From Talaromyces rugulosus (lineage: Eukaryota > Ascomycota > Eurotiomycetes > Eurotiales > Trichocomaceae): a DNA stretch of 64,000 nt. Positions 33,762-44,600 of the stretch are shown in pieces. The notes under the pieces were generated by a model. The model saw nothing but the letters and a program-made list of their open reading frames with translations. It was not told the DNA's origin and did not search any database. The first letter of the stretch is position 1; the number at the start of each line of letters is the position of its first letter. A program made the translations under genes and the position numbers. The DNA lies in contig NC_049563.1 in assembly GCF_013368755.1 (NCBI RefSeq), forward strand, positions 4,774,001 through 4,838,000, written 5' to 3'.

Positions 33762-35305
33762 GACACGCGCAAATGAAGACTCTCGACCACAAGATCCGCG
33801 TCAGTTACCTTCGTGCAAGTCTATGTACGATGATATAGAAAGAACAGAGCATTCTCAGCCTTCTCACGAGGCTCCCGGTATGCCAAAATTCCTGTAGAGC
33901 AAACCGTTGATAGCTAATAGCACCAGACCAGGGTCAGTTATATTTGACACGGCCGGATCAAAGCGGCCCAGTTTCACCTAGTATGCATCTATAGTTCTGA
34001 CTCTGTGTAAAATAATCGCTTATTCTCCATGAGCAGACACCGACCAAATCCCCCGACCAAAATATCAGCCTTCTCGATCTGTACTACCTTTCCAAGCACT
34101 CGAACTTCTCGGTTTCCTCAATTCACCATACAACGTTTGGGAAACAAGAGCGCTCGCGAATTTTCTTCCCATAGATGATTCAGATATGCGCATGGTGATG
34201 ACGTGGCCGAATCCCCATTAAGGGTTCCCTTTTTGGGGTAGTGGTAAAAAAAAGTCTGACACAAAATGTCAGTCAGAATAATAACATGTAGGACTAAAAG
34301 CCCTTGCCAAAAAAGGTTGCACCCTCTTTTGCCTGGTGGTAAAGAGTCTGTCCCCAACAGAAGGCCCGCACGAGCCATTAGGGAAGCGGTACCGCATATG
34401 GACATCAGGGGTCAGGCAATCATCCCGCGGGGTGCTTGCCCTAATTCCTTTCCCACGACGAAGATCATGAAGCGAATAATCTCAATGGATGTTCAAATAT
34501 GCCATTTATTACGTAGCTACACCACATGTAGATCCTTGCCTGCGCCGTGCGGCAAATGATGAGGGCATGAATGGCTACTGTGGTAGGCTATCTCGAGGTT
34601 GATGTGACAAACTTAGAAGGGAGGTCAGATCATTCCTAGACATCCTTGAATCAAACCCAGTATACCAATACAAGCCTATAGTGTTTATATTTATCTATTA
34701 TCTATCACAAGCACAACCAATTTCTTCGCGTTTACGTGGAATCTGGTCAGTATATATTGTGCCTTGCCTTGAGAATTTTGTGGTGCTTGTTGATTGCTTA
34801 CCATTACGTATTAAAAGAATAAGCAAAAGAATAAATAAACCGCATCTAGTACATTAGAAAATTTTTGGCAAAGCTGAAACACTTGACCTGAATAGGCTGC
34901 GGGTTATAACAATAAAACAATTGTTTCATGCACCCAGATGTCAATGGTGACTTCTGTTTAAACTCCTGGACGGTACTATTGTCCAGATGTCTCTTTGGGC
35001 TTTAAGTTTTTTTTTTTTTTCTTGTCGGGCTCTTCCAACAAAGAAACTATTTCATTCTTCTTTCTGCGCAAACTTGTATCAGAAACCATAGTCTTTCACT
35101 TAAAGACACAATAAGTTTGTATCAGTAAAGATACGTTTTTCTTTGAGCCCACTACATATGTGCATCAATGGATATATAAATGCCTACCTGTCCCATGAAA
35201 CATGGAAAACATCTGAAGACCAGTTGACAGCAGGAAGCGATCTTATCTCAAATTGACCATCGACTTCTTGCGCACACCTAGCATTCCATCGATTTCAAAC
35301 CAAAT
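33762..35305. other. Long intergenic region with possible remains of a receptor gene
   Basis: No complete gene is seen. From about 33760 to 33877 a frame remains open downstream of the truncated phosphorylase-domain gene (SRPQDPRQLPS onward). A second open stretch at about 34036-34221 follows a CAG and reads PFQALELLGFLNSPYNVWE before a stop. Both may be eroded or unjoined 3' exons. The rest is AT-rich, with a T run near 35009-35020 and a TATA-like ATATATAAA near 35173 before the next gene. Confidence 0.45.
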
Positions 35306-36055
35306 ATGGAATCAAACAGATTCGATCAAAAATCTACAGCCACGGTAGAGAAAATACAGAGATTATCTTACATGTGTTTGGGCCACAACAGCAACGATAC
35401 CACTATCGTTGCGAGCACTGATACCGTTACGAACACCGCTCCTCCAGTTGAGTCCTCTGCGAAGAAGAGCAACCTTAACATAGATAAAGCACTCACCCCG
35501 CTACCATTAATTAGAGACATTCCCCAGCTACCCTCCCACCCAAGGTGGTATTGGAAATGTCACAAGTGTCAGCGTAGATGGAAAATGGGTGTCACCCAGC
35601 GATGCTTGTCCTGTAACCACCGCATGTGCAGTGGTGATCCAACAGAAGTAAAAGTCTGCAAGACAGTATTTGACTACGAAGGGTGGCGGAGATGGGGAGA
35701 ATGGAGAAAAGATTTGAAGCGACGTCACGATGAGCAGCCCGATCAGGAGGGTGATGACAAAATAGTAGAATGTATGCGTCCAGCAAAACGTCGCCTATTC
35801 TCAGTGGGACTTCAGTATAAGAAGCACAGTTGTTGGGATGACTGTGTATACCCAAGCCAGTGCTATCATGAAGAGGGGGGACTTACCGGTACTCTTAGTC
35901 CGATTGGGGAAGAGGAAGAAGAAGAGTACGGCGGAGAGGAATTAGAAGAAGAATATTGGTACCTTTGCGAGAAAGAAGCTTTGTTCGATGAAGAATGGTA
36001 CGTTGAGGAAGAAAAGGAAGAGGTAGAGGAAGAAGAAAATGACCCAGGGGCCTAA
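35306..36055 (+). CDS. Zinc-ribbon-like protein with acidic C-terminal tail, 249 aa
   Basis: An intronless frame with a TATA-like box about 130 bp upstream. Residues 1-75 are polar and probably disordered. The centre holds a Cys-rich module, C85-x2-C88-x11-C100-x2-C103-x4-C108, flanked by Trp residues (WYWKCHKC, RRWKMG). This is the pattern of a small zinc ribbon found in fungal proteins of unknown role. After a basic segment (KDLKRRHDEQ, residues about 135-145) the last 55 residues are strongly Glu/Asp/Tyr-rich. The acidic tail suggests interaction with basic proteins or a nuclear role. I cannot name it. Confidence 0.65.
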   Translation: MESNRFDQKSTATVEKIQRLSYMCLGHNSNDTTIVASTDTVTNTAPPVESSAKKSNLNIDKALTPLPLIRDIPQLPSHPRWYWKCHKCQRRWKMGVTQRCLSCNHRMCSGDPTEVKVCKTVFDYEGWRRWGEWRKDLKRRHDEQPDQEGDDKIVECMRPAKRRLFSVGLQYKKHSCWDDCVYPSQCYHEEGGLTGTLSPIGEEEEEEYGGEELEEEYWYLCEKEALFDEEWYVEEEKEEVEEEENDPGA

Positions 36056-36411
36056 CGACGTGTAATGAAATCGTTCCAGAAAGACTTAGATATGTCTGTT
36101 CGGCGGTTTTTTTTTTCTTTCTTCTTTTTTCAGTTTATTTCTGGTTTCCTTGCATTGCATTGTGGTGTTCGAATTTTGATACTGCAATATTTACAACATT
36201 CTCAGCCTGCTGATGAACTAAAAAGGCATAGGTTTTGTTTTGTCTGCTATGATACTGCGCACATACATACATGAATGAGCTGTAATACACTATGGAAAAC
36301 TCTTAAAGTATGTTATTATAAACGTTAACTGGTGTGCTTAATCAAGTTTACAAGAATAGGAAACCGCACGTGAGTCGCAGAAATGCATAATCTATCGAGA
36401 TACACCCTCGC
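36056..36411. other. Convergent intergenic region
   Basis: A 356-bp spacer between 3' ends, T-rich near 36108-36131. It is consistent with terminator DNA. No gene is seen. Confidence 0.55.
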
Positions 36412-37557
36412 TCAACCCAGAATTTTCAGGCCACCCTTGGTATATCCCTGTTTTTTCACTCCGTCACCCTTGGGCTTCCCTCCTCCTGCCCCAGAAGAAT
36501 AGCCACCACCTTTGCCGCCATTCCCGCCCTTCTTACCCTTTTTGTTTCTCGCATCAGATGATGCTGGTCGAACTTCGGTCATGGCCCGTCTCAAAAGGAC
36601 CGGATGCGAGCCGATATATTTGCCCTGCATTTCTCGAGCTGCTTTGAAATAATCGTCGCCATCGCTGAAGCTGACGAATCCGTACCCTTTGCTCTTTTCC
36701 GTCCGCTTGTCGCGAATCACGCGCGCTTTTTGAATAGACGTATATTTGGCAAAAGCTTTTCTCAGGGAGTCGTCCGTAACCTCGCCTGCAAGATTACCAA
36801 CAAAAAGTCGAAAGTGGGCCGGGTCCCATTCGAGAAGTGTGCTGTCAGTCCAATTTTGACCTCCACCAGATCTAAATACTGTTTTCGATCCAGGCTCCTT
36901 GCCGGGTGCCGGAGTTGGTGTCGAAGATGCAGATGCGTTATATGACGGTGGACCCGAGTTGGGGCCTGCAGCAGGTGCGCCAGGTCGTCCGGGTGCTTTT
37001 GCCTGTAAAGCTGGGTCACCTTCTCTGCCCACGTAGGCACTCTGCCATTGCGCGATTTGCGCTTCCGTTTCGGGATCCACTCCACTATCACGCCCGTAGC
37101 CTTTTCGTTCTTGCCCCGGGAGTGGAAAAGGATTCGCTATTTGAGGAACTGATGAAGCGCCATAGTTGCTCTCACCATAATAAGACGCACCGCCTTGGTA
37201 CGACTGTTGCTCATTTTGATATGACGATGGATAGCTAGAGGCCGAACTTTCGTAGCTCGTGGACGGTTGCGAAGGAGCCGAAACAACGGGACTGCTAGTA
37301 CGATATGGCTGGTTGGAAGAGGCTACCGTGCGAGGTGCAAACGCTGTAAAGGCACTGTAACCGGTTGAGGGAGGTCGTGAGGCTGCTGGCTTTGGGCCAT
37401 GGCTGGCAGCTGGACCGAAACTGGTGCCGGGAGATGAATACGAAGGCGCAGACGAGTAGGCTGGTTTGAATGAGGAGGACTTTTGGGAAGAAGATGGTGG
37501 TGGGCGCGGTGGGAGAGAAGCAGGTTGCTTGAGACCTGGAGGTGGCGGCAACGACAT
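36412..37557 (-). CDS. RRM RNA-binding protein, RBM42-like
   Basis: An intronless gene of 381 aa. The N-terminal 200 residues are Pro/Ser/Tyr/Ala low complexity, starting MSLPPPPGL. A single RRM follows (about residues 275-355) with RNP2 LFVGNL and RNP1 KGYGFVSF. The preceding DWTDSTLLEWDP-like segment (here NWTDSTLLEWDPAHFRLFVGNL) and the following LLRRAMTEVRP are typical of the RBM42 group. The C-terminus is a Gly/Lys-rich tail (KKGKKGGNGGKGGG) that can bind RNA. RBM42 relatives associate with the spliceosomal tri-snRNP and stress granules. The start was placed at the first ATG in the frame. Confidence 0.88.
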   Translation of the reverse strand: MSLPPPPGLKQPASLPPRPPPSSSQKSSSFKPAYSSAPSYSSPGTSFGPAASHGPKPAASRPPSTGYSAFTAFAPRTVASSNQPYRTSSPVVSAPSQPSTSYESSASSYPSSYQNEQQSYQGGASYYGESNYGASSVPQIANPFPLPGQERKGYGRDSGVDPETEAQIAQWQSAYVGREGDPALQAKAPGRPGAPAAGPNSGPPSYNASASSTPTPAPGKEPGSKTVFRSGGGQNWTDSTLLEWDPAHFRLFVGNLAGEVTDDSLRKAFAKYTSIQKARVIRDKRTEKSKGYGFVSFSDGDDYFKAAREMQGKYIGSHPVLLRRAMTEVRPASSDARNKKGKKGGNGGKGGGYSSGAGGGKPKGDGVKKQGYTKGGLKILG

Positions 37558-38231
37558 GATGAATGATTCGTTCCTCCAATACAAAACACTCGCGTGAAAT
37601 ATGCACGCGAGCAGCTGATAGTAAATCACGTACCTTCAGCGAGCCCTGCCTAGAAACAAATTCCACGCCTGGGTTTGAAAAGTTGGATCGCAGCAGGTTT
37701 GGTCGAGAGAACGAGCAGAAGTGCTGGTAGAACAGCTGCTGAGTCGGTTCGCTGTCTTTGCTGGTTCTTCGAGTTCAAAGGCTAATTCCAGCTGGCTTTG
37801 AATATACAAGTTGGCGTAAGCACATTAATCGCGATCAGTTTTTGCAAGCGCATCGATCATCAAAGGTGGCGGAAATTGATGTCGAAGTGGATGGTTTACA
37901 TAATCACGCTAGCAACTAGGCTACACCCAAAATAGACTAGTGTGAGATGTATTAACCGGAACGGTTAGAAATGGAAGCATTGCCTTGATTGGTCCATGCT
38001 CTTATAGTTCTTTGTTATTTCATCCTGGGCGAATTCGGCTCTGAGACTTTACTTTATTAAACAAGAGATTTATTAATGCATGTATTTTTTATATTGGGAA
38101 CTAAATATCCCAGCCTTCAGCGTTCAGGGGCGCATAGTTTTTGCCATTGCAGGCTTTGAATCAGTATGTTAAAAAGGTAGAAGTGACTTGTATGATATTG
38201 GAAATGCTAATATTGCTGTGGAACATGGTTC
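37558..38231. other. Intergenic region left of the BVMO cluster
   Basis: A 674-bp spacer between two minus-strand genes, holding the promoter of the RNA-binding protein gene. No gene is recognised. Confidence 0.55.
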
Positions 38232-39984
38232 CTACTCTCTTGTACGGTTGCGATAGACCAGATTGTAATCTGAGATAATTTCCTCGGCCACACTCACGTC
38301 GGTCGGCCTGCCCAATTTCTCACGAATATATTCACCTTTCCACATAAGCCACAGCACAGGAGCAAAGGCGAGGACACTGCCGACGAGGGCAAACATCAAA
38401 AACGCAAATTGGTACCCAATTGACTCGCATAGTCGGACCGCATAAAAGGCAATAGTGCAACTAGTGCTTTGTCGGCAGAAATTAAAGAATTGAGCAACCT
38501 CGGAGCCTTCGACTCGGTACGAATCAATGCTATATGTGTAGCAAACGGTCGCCACGATCTGGATCCCAAAAATACCAAGGAACATTCCGGCTAGGGGACC
38601 AACCCAATGCGTTTTGTATTGCATTGTGAAGCCAAAAATCAGCAAGCCCGCCGGCACGAGAATCGCGCCTGTCCATAACCCTTTAAATCGTACTTCTGGA
38701 GGCGGATTGCTAACACCTAGTCGCTTAGACTCGCGTCGAATTATGTTATCAATAATTCTGCCCGCAAGCAACTATCATGATTACAATATGTTAGCAAATT
38801 TGGCACCATGTTAAGGCTAGTACGTGCGTAAATCTCACCTCTCCAGCAAGAGAGCCAATAGTCATAGTCCCCCCATACGCCAGACCGCTTTCGAAAGAGT
38901 TCCAGCCAAATCGCTGCTTCAAAATGATAGAGTAGGTGACAGCAGGGAAGATCGCCGCGAAGCAGTATTGCGAGGCATAGTACAGGCTAGGGAAGAGCAC
39001 AGAAGGATATAGCGCTATTCGGAAGGCCGGTATAATAACGTGCTTGGCCTTAAGACGGACACCGGGAAACGAGGTCCAAGGCCGAAGTAGCTGACGGTAC
39101 TTGGCTCGCGTGAGCTTGGGAGCATGAATGTTGGTGTCAGAGTAAGTTCTGGGCTTGTAGTACATGGTCTCAGGTAAAGCGACGACTAGGATGACTAAAG
39201 TGAAAAAATTCATGGCAGCAGTAATCCAAAAGACCCAGCGCCAGCCAAGAAACTTGACAACGGGCCCACCGAATAGAGCGGCCAGGTGGGAGCCGGATGT
39301 CAGCATGACGGTGAACAGACCAAGGGCTCGGCCGCGCTGGTGATAGAAAAATAGATCAGTCACAGTGGCTGGACCAAGAGCCATAGATACTGGGAAAAGT
39401 CCGTTTATAGCACGAATGCCAACCAGGGCACCAAAGCTATGAACAAATCCACAGCCCAGAGCAGTGACAAATCCAATAAACGTAGTGAGCAGATAGACGA
39501 AGCGACGACCGAATACATTGGCCAAGGGAATCCAAATGAAAGGACCCAAACCATTGAGAGCCACAGCAATTGTTCTAGAGTGTATTATTTCGTATTAAAT
39601 GGAATTCATGAAAACCAGTTTGGGTCAGATGGCTGCCATACGTTTGATAAGAGGCTTGGATTTCCGAGACTCCAAGATCTTCGGCGAGTGCAGAATACCC
39701 CGGGTTAATCGCAGCTGTATTCCATGTCCCCAGCTAGTGGTAAGTGATTCACGAATCAGCGAAAATTTGATTCCCTCCTTATTGAGGGCTTTACTCACAA
39801 ATGCAAGCCAGCATACTTGAATGAGTATCAGCACCTTGAGCTTCATGGGCCAGTTGAGAGGGTCACCCTCGTCCTCAGATGGACGGGGTACGAGATTGGC
39901 TCTGGGATTGTGGACTGTTGATTTGAGCTCGACATCTTCGACTTGCTCAAACATTTGACCATCCTGGTCAGTTTTGCTGGCCAT
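38232..39984 (-). CDS. MFS transporter (DHA1-like) of the BVMO cluster
   Basis: Four exons (39984-39799, 39733-39642, 39574-38839, 38771-38232) with introns of 65-67 bp give 517 aa. The N-terminal tail has EDEGDPLNWP, a mark of fungal DHA1 carriers. Then follow FLGTWNTAAINPGYSALAEDLGV, ALNGLGPFIWIPLANVFGRRFVY (motif A loop) and GALVGIRAINGLFPVSMALGPATVTDLFFYHQRGRALG. About 12 membrane helices can be traced, with a long central loop. It imports or exports a small organic molecule at the plasma membrane. It is tandem with the SDR gene (350-bp gap) and forms the left edge of the cluster. Its promoter has only weak versions of the cluster operator. Confidence 0.9.
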
Positions 39985-40334
39985 GATGGAGATGTCTTTT
40001 ATCAGGTGAATACACAATGTTTGGATAAGAACCTGCTAGACAATAACTCCTCAACTCGGAGAGCTTGGGCGTTTTAGTAGATTCTCGACATATGCTAACT
40101 GAGACTGGTTCTCTTTCGTGAAAAGGAGTCCGGGACCCAACCGGCACTCTCGCCGAGACTCCGGAGATGTGAGTCCATCTCCATTTTTTGCTCCACACCC
40201 CGGATTTGGCTGTCTGGGGAAATACATTGCCTTAATTCAAGTTTAGGGAAGTTACTTACTACGGATTCATCATTATTATTATTATTTCTTGGCATAGTAC
40301 GCTAGTTGGTAATTAACTAATAATTAAAATCTAT
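39985..40334. other. Promoter region of the cluster MFS gene
   Basis: A 350-bp region between MFS start and SDR stop. It contains two imperfect CGG-N10-triplet elements (40162-40177 ending CCA; 40201-40216 ending CTG) and an ATT microsatellite near 40268-40287. Confidence 0.45.
40201..40216 (+). promoter_or_regulatory. Weak CGG-N10 element in the MFS promoter
   Basis: The sequence CGGATTTGGCTGTCTG keeps the first CGG, A, pyrimidine, T and TGT of the operator found in the other cluster promoters, but it has three mismatches, including CTG for CCG. It lies 217 bp upstream of the MFS start. Confidence 0.3.
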
Positions 40335-41252
40335 TCATTGTTCAGAAACTAGCTGTGCACATGTTGCCCCTGCATCGACTGTAAGAATCGTGCCTGTAAT
40401 CCACCGTGCCTCATTTCCAGCGAGGAACCTGACAGTACCTGCACAATCCCACGCGTTTCCCTCTGTTTGAAGCAGGCTGCGCTTGCATCGAGCTTCCCTC
40501 ACCTCCGAAGCCATTCCTCCGCCAGCGAGGTACATCATCGGCGTATAGAGCATTCCTGTAGCAATTAAGAAGTCTGGTCAGCGGTGAAGAAGTGGTATGA
40601 TATGAGTATAAGGAATCAGATTACCGGGACAAACACAATTAACTCTAATTCCTTCGCGGCCATGCTGAGCGGCCATGGCCCGGGTCATATTCACTACAGC
40701 TCCTTTACTCGTTGGATAAAGGAGGCTCGGGGTTCCTCCCTGTAGTCCAGCAACCGATCCCATATTCACGATGCTTCCCCTAATATTTCCGTCTCCTGGC
40801 TCGTTCTTTCGCATGGCTGGAATTGCATATTTGGCCATGAGCATCATGCTCGTGACATTGACCTCGAGACTGCGCGCCCACTCAGCTACATCCACGTCCG
40901 GTGCTTGTCCACGAGCGCCCATGATTCCGACGTTGTTCACTAGAATGTCGAGCCGACTGAACCGTTCTATAGCTACCTCAACAATGCGCCGGCAGTCATC
41001 TTCGCTGCTAACGTCTCCATTAACAGCCGTCGCGGCTCCCTTTCCTTCGCCAATGATCATTTCCACCGTTCGTTGCGCGGCTGATAGCTCACGGTCCACG
41101 CATACAACAGATGCACCATCTTCGGCTAACAGGATCGCGATAGCTCTGCCGTTGCCAATCTCATCCCCGGCGCTGCCTGCTCCTGTAACGATGGCAACTT
41201 TACCAGATAGGCTGCGCGATGGGCGGAGTGGAACAGAGAGTGAAGAAGACAT
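40335..41252 (-). CDS. Short-chain dehydrogenase/reductase of the BVMO cluster
   Basis: Two exons (41252-40625, 40555-40335) with a 69-bp intron give 282 aa. It is a classical SDR. The dinucleotide motif is TGAGSAGDEIGNG (23-35), slightly longer than the usual TGxxxGxG. NNVG (106-109) follows, then catalytic Ser166 and YPTSK with Tyr179 and Lys183. VCVDRE after beta2 puts an acidic residue in position to favour NAD. The C-terminal TGTILTVDAGA is typical. In the cluster it is placed to interconvert an alcohol and the ketone on which a Baeyer-Villiger enzyme acts (inference). It is head-to-head with the hydrolase gene; the 183-bp shared promoter holds a perfect operator. Confidence 0.92.
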
Positions 41253-41346
41253 AATTCTAGTGTGTAAAACTTCAGTCTCGAATTGTCTATCTATCGTGGT
41301 TGTAGTCCTTAAGGTCTGGTTGCGTAGCGGGGTCGTGAGGGGGCAT

Positions 41347-41362
41347 CGGACATCAACGTCCG
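41347..41362 (-). promoter_or_regulatory. Cluster operator 1: CGG-N10-CCG in the SDR / hydrolase promoter
   Basis: Read on the minus strand: CGGACGTTGATGTCCG. The CGG/CCG triplets form an inverted repeat with 10-bp spacing, the geometry known for the yeast Put3 Zn2Cys6 factor. The inner TTGATGT is identical to operators 2 and 3. It lies 95 bp from the SDR start and 74 bp from the hydrolase start. Confidence 0.7.
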
Positions 41363-41435
41363 GGCTGTTGTGATAACTGAGATGCAATCTGAAGTATTCT
41401 TTACCTCGCACAAGCATCCTTCCACTCTAAGCACC

Positions 41436-42540
41436 ATGGATTTTTCTCGATATGGAGCCCCAAGCAAGGAATGGCTCGAATTCGTTGTTGAAAATCCGGC
41501 TGCCGCTCAAGATGGACTCAGCAATAATGATCACGCTACTCAACTTCGTGCCACTGTGAACTCGGCCCGAGGTACAGCATCTAAAAATATGATGAGTCAG
41601 TCTGGTTTAATCGACACAGTCGATATACAGACATTACCCATCCCGTCTCGAGGGAATCACTACATTCCCCTTCGTCGATACTCGTCTAGCGATACCCAAG
41701 AATCACGACGGGGTCTCGTATACTTTCATGGCGGCGGCTTTCTTTTCGGGTCGGAAGAGACCGATGACTATCTTTGCGCTACTATGGCTAACACTTTGGG
41801 TGTAATAGTCCTAAGCGTGATATATAGACATACGCCAGACTGGCAGCACCCTTCACAGCATGAAGACGCCCATGATGCGCTAGCATACATAAAAGCAAAC
41901 GCGTTAACGCTCGGAATCGATGAGGGAGTAGGAGTTCTAGGGATATCTGCCGGGGCAGGGCTTGCAGCGGCAACAACACTGCGCGACCTCGATATTCCAG
42001 AGGATAGATTTATCAGAGGCGTAGTACTCAGTATTCCATGGCTAATCCATGTGGATAATTACCCATTTGAGTTATTCGCAGAACCTCGCTTTTCATCGCA
42101 ACAGCAGTGCCGTGACGCACCTGTGATTCCCTGGGCTCGTTTGAAGATGTTTAGCGACCTGCTTCATGCAGACAAGAGTGATCCGCAGCTAAATGTAGCA
42201 CTTGCACCAAACGAGTCACTGCGCAGCTTTCCTCGTACCGCAATCTTAGTAGCAGGAATGGATCCGCTGAGGGACGATGGACTTGTTCTTGCCACAAAGC
42301 TACAAGCCCTTGGGTAAGTCTCTACCGTCAGAGAAATAAGACTTGCAGACTAAATCATTCAGTGTTCCTACCAGTGTTTCCGTATTCCCGGGCCTCCCTC
42401 ACGGCTTCAGGAGATGGGCTAGCCTTCCAGCCACCAGGTCTTTCGATTCCCGCATGCTGGAATGTATTCGATGGACGTTGGGGTTGGATGAGTGCCCAAA
42501 AGAGGACTTCGAAGATTGGTACGTGTATGGTGACGAATAA
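41436..42540 (+). CDS. Alpha/beta hydrolase (HSL-like esterase) of the BVMO cluster
   Basis: Exons 41436-42313 and 42363-42540 with a 49-bp intron give 351 aa. Active-site motifs are intact: HGGGF oxyanion hole (98-102), nucleophile Ser171 in GISAGAG, the Asp of AGMDPLRDDG and the His of GLPHGF after the splice. This is the hormone-sensitive-lipase branch of esterases. In the cluster it is a good candidate to open the ester or lactone made by the Baeyer-Villiger enzyme (inference). An in-frame ATG at 41382 would add 18 residues; the later ATG was chosen because it leaves more promoter between the two genes. Confidence 0.9.
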
Positions 42541-42780
42541 ATGAATCCTTCAATTTTATATTTGTGTAAATATGAACTTCAAACCTATGAGGCGAAGACA
42601 TAAAGACTCATAGGAAGTCAATACACCACTTATACGTTTCAATTTCAAGGTTACATATGTAACTCAAATAGTGAAGAAACCTTTCAAGTGTCCCCTTTTC
42701 TAACACAGTTCAAACAACAAAGCATTTTGTGTAAGAGTTTATAGAACTCGCTTTTTATAAATTCATTGATTCGGTCATTT

Positions 42781-43552
42781 CTATTCATCCAATGTAGGGA
42801 TTGGTGCCCGCCCGTATCGAAATTTCACCCCAAGAATGCTTGCCAGCCCTAGACAAAGACTTTGAAGTTCCTCTAGATCGTGCCTCGTAGCACCATTGAT
42901 AAGCATTCCCTTCATGTGATGCTGTAATTGATTCTGGCAATCCATTCCGTAAAGCGCCGAAACCATAGCATATCCCGTTGTCAAATCATCGATGATGCCG
43001 TCAAAGGAGAGGATGCGTCCATATAGCACTTCTAAAAGTTTTACTTCAGTTAGTAAATTATGATCTATTATCTTGGTTTTTGAATACATCCGTACCTCTC
43101 ACGACGAAGGCGTAGTCTGGACTAGCCCTCACTGACGCCTCCGGATCAAATGCTTTATTCCGAGAGTAGATTCGAGTCCAGAAAGCTTTCCCCCTCGTTC
43201 GAGCTACTTCCTCTGACTCCTTTGATCTTGGCGATTCCTCCTCTCGGAGATGTTCCGGGACGCAGTTAGCGAGAGTACGCATTGCGTTGCCCGTTCGTGC
43301 AGCGCCAACGATGCCGGTGGATTTGATTAGACCCTCACGGAGTCTGCGAACATGGGAGAAACAATCATCTGGAGACAGTTTAGAGAGTAAATTGGCGTCT
43401 AGATGGCCGTATACTTGAGGGATGACATCAGGGAAATTAAGTGAAGAGAGAGCAACCACCACACACATATACCACCTTAGGCGGTCTGCTGAGGGTAAAG
43501 AGAAAACTGGCTCCCAGAATGAGGCTGGTAGAGTTGGAGTTTCAACAGACAT
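42781..43552 (-). CDS. Carboxymuconolactone-decarboxylase/AhpD-like protein
   Basis: Two exons (43552-43096, 43031-42781) with a 64-bp intron give 235 aa. The C-terminal half has the CMD fold signature: YGMDCQNQLQHHMKGMLINGATRHDLEEL, where helices surround a conserved His and the NGAT turn. The paired CxxC of peroxidase-type AhpD is absent, so a redox role is less likely; a lyase, isomerase or decarboxylase role fits better. The N-terminal half starts with the LP--FW--FSLPSADRLRWYMCVVVAL segment common to fungal members. It is head-to-head with the ABM gene; the shared 237-bp promoter carries operator 4. Confidence 0.8.
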
Positions 43553-43667
43553 GATTTATGACTTTAGAGGTGTGATCTGTTAATTATTATGAAAGGGTTT
43601 TCCTCCGCACTTTCTGTATTTAGACCGTTAAACCCGGCATAATATGTGGAGTTTTGCGGGGTGGGAA

Positions 43668-43683
43668 TGGACATCATTTTCCG
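43668..43683 (-). promoter_or_regulatory. Cluster operator 4: CGG-N10-CCA in the CMD / ABM promoter
   Basis: Read on the minus strand: CGGAAAATGATGTCCA. One triplet is CCA instead of CCG, but the spacing and the inner TGATGTCC match operators 1-3. It lies 116 bp from the CMD start and 107 bp from the ABM start. Confidence 0.55.
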
Positions 43684-43789
43684 GCCCATCTCCGGAGGTC
43701 TCCGCACGTTGCTACAAATGCCCCCTGGGAATAACACGGATATTCTCCCGGTCATTCTTTCTTGAGAAATACTGAAATAATCGGTTGCC

Positions 43790-44600
43790 ATGTTTATCAT
43801 ATCACCCCTCTCCAATTGCGCGTCCGTCGCAAAACGTGATAGAGTATGTCAAGAAATTGGAAACCCAATATTCGGCGAAGCCACCGACTGACTAGCTACC
43901 TCATAGTTTATTGAATATCTCTCCAAAATTGCTCCAGTAACATACGGAAATGAACCCAAATGCCGTGCATATGCATGGTTCCGAAGTGCAGAGGACAACG
44001 AAACAGTGCCGCACCACTGGCTCCGTGGATTAGAAGTGTGAGTATAACTTCTTGTTATGCATTAAGTCCATTGTATTGATAGATTTCAGCTATGAAGATG
44101 TTGAATCAAATACTATTACTCACCGTGCGAGCGCCGAGTATAAAGCTTTCCGAGCAGCTGTCAGCGCTGAGAGACTTCTTGAGCGTCCGAGTGATCTCCG
44201 TTTCTGGAGACCCTCATCCATCGGCTTTCTTAAACGCAACAATGACGGCCAGGGATCCGACATATTCCAAGAAACACCTCCAAGTCTAGGTCTGCAGTAT
44301 ATTGTCGTTGATGAGCTAACCCCGCGGTCGACTTACAAGGACGCCGTCTTGGAGCAGTTGAGCCGGATGGCGAATGTAGCAGAACAAGATGAGCATGTCC
44401 TCAGTTTCTGGGTGCTGTATCGCGGAGAAGAAGAGCAAGACCAGGATATATTAGTATTTTCTAGATACAAGGACAAAAGCGCGTGGGTCCAGTTCTGCGG
44501 CCATGAGACTTCTTCGGCGTGGGGGGAAGTGCATGCATTGAGCGATGAGCAGCGGAGGACGACGTGGGTAGAGTCGGGAGTAGGTTTTGTGGGTAGGTAA
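43790..44600 (+). CDS. Dimeric alpha/beta-barrel protein (antibiotic biosynthesis monooxygenase-like)
   Basis: Three exons (43790-43843, 43907-44037, 44090-44600) with 63- and 52-bp introns give 231 aa. The splices produce FIEYLSKIAPVTYGNEPKCRAYAWFRSAEDNETVPHHWLRGLEVYED, the first ferredoxin-like repeat of an ABM/dimeric barrel protein. The second repeat spans about residues 125-225 (QYIVVDELTPR..., LSFWVLYRGEEEQD). Such proteins act as cofactor-free monooxygenases, isomerases or stability factors in fungal pathways. The 18-codon first exon is supported by phase-0 joining and by a start in the shared promoter, but it is the least certain part of the model. Confidence 0.75.

Noticed and set aside
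34118..34559. Overlapping frames on both strands
   Set aside because: No domain is recognisable and the frames mirror each other; I treat them as chance or as eroded DNA.
43564..43815. An 83-codon minus-strand frame between the CMD and ABM genes
   Set aside because: It lies over the divergent promoter and operator 4, has no domain and overlaps the first ABM exon.
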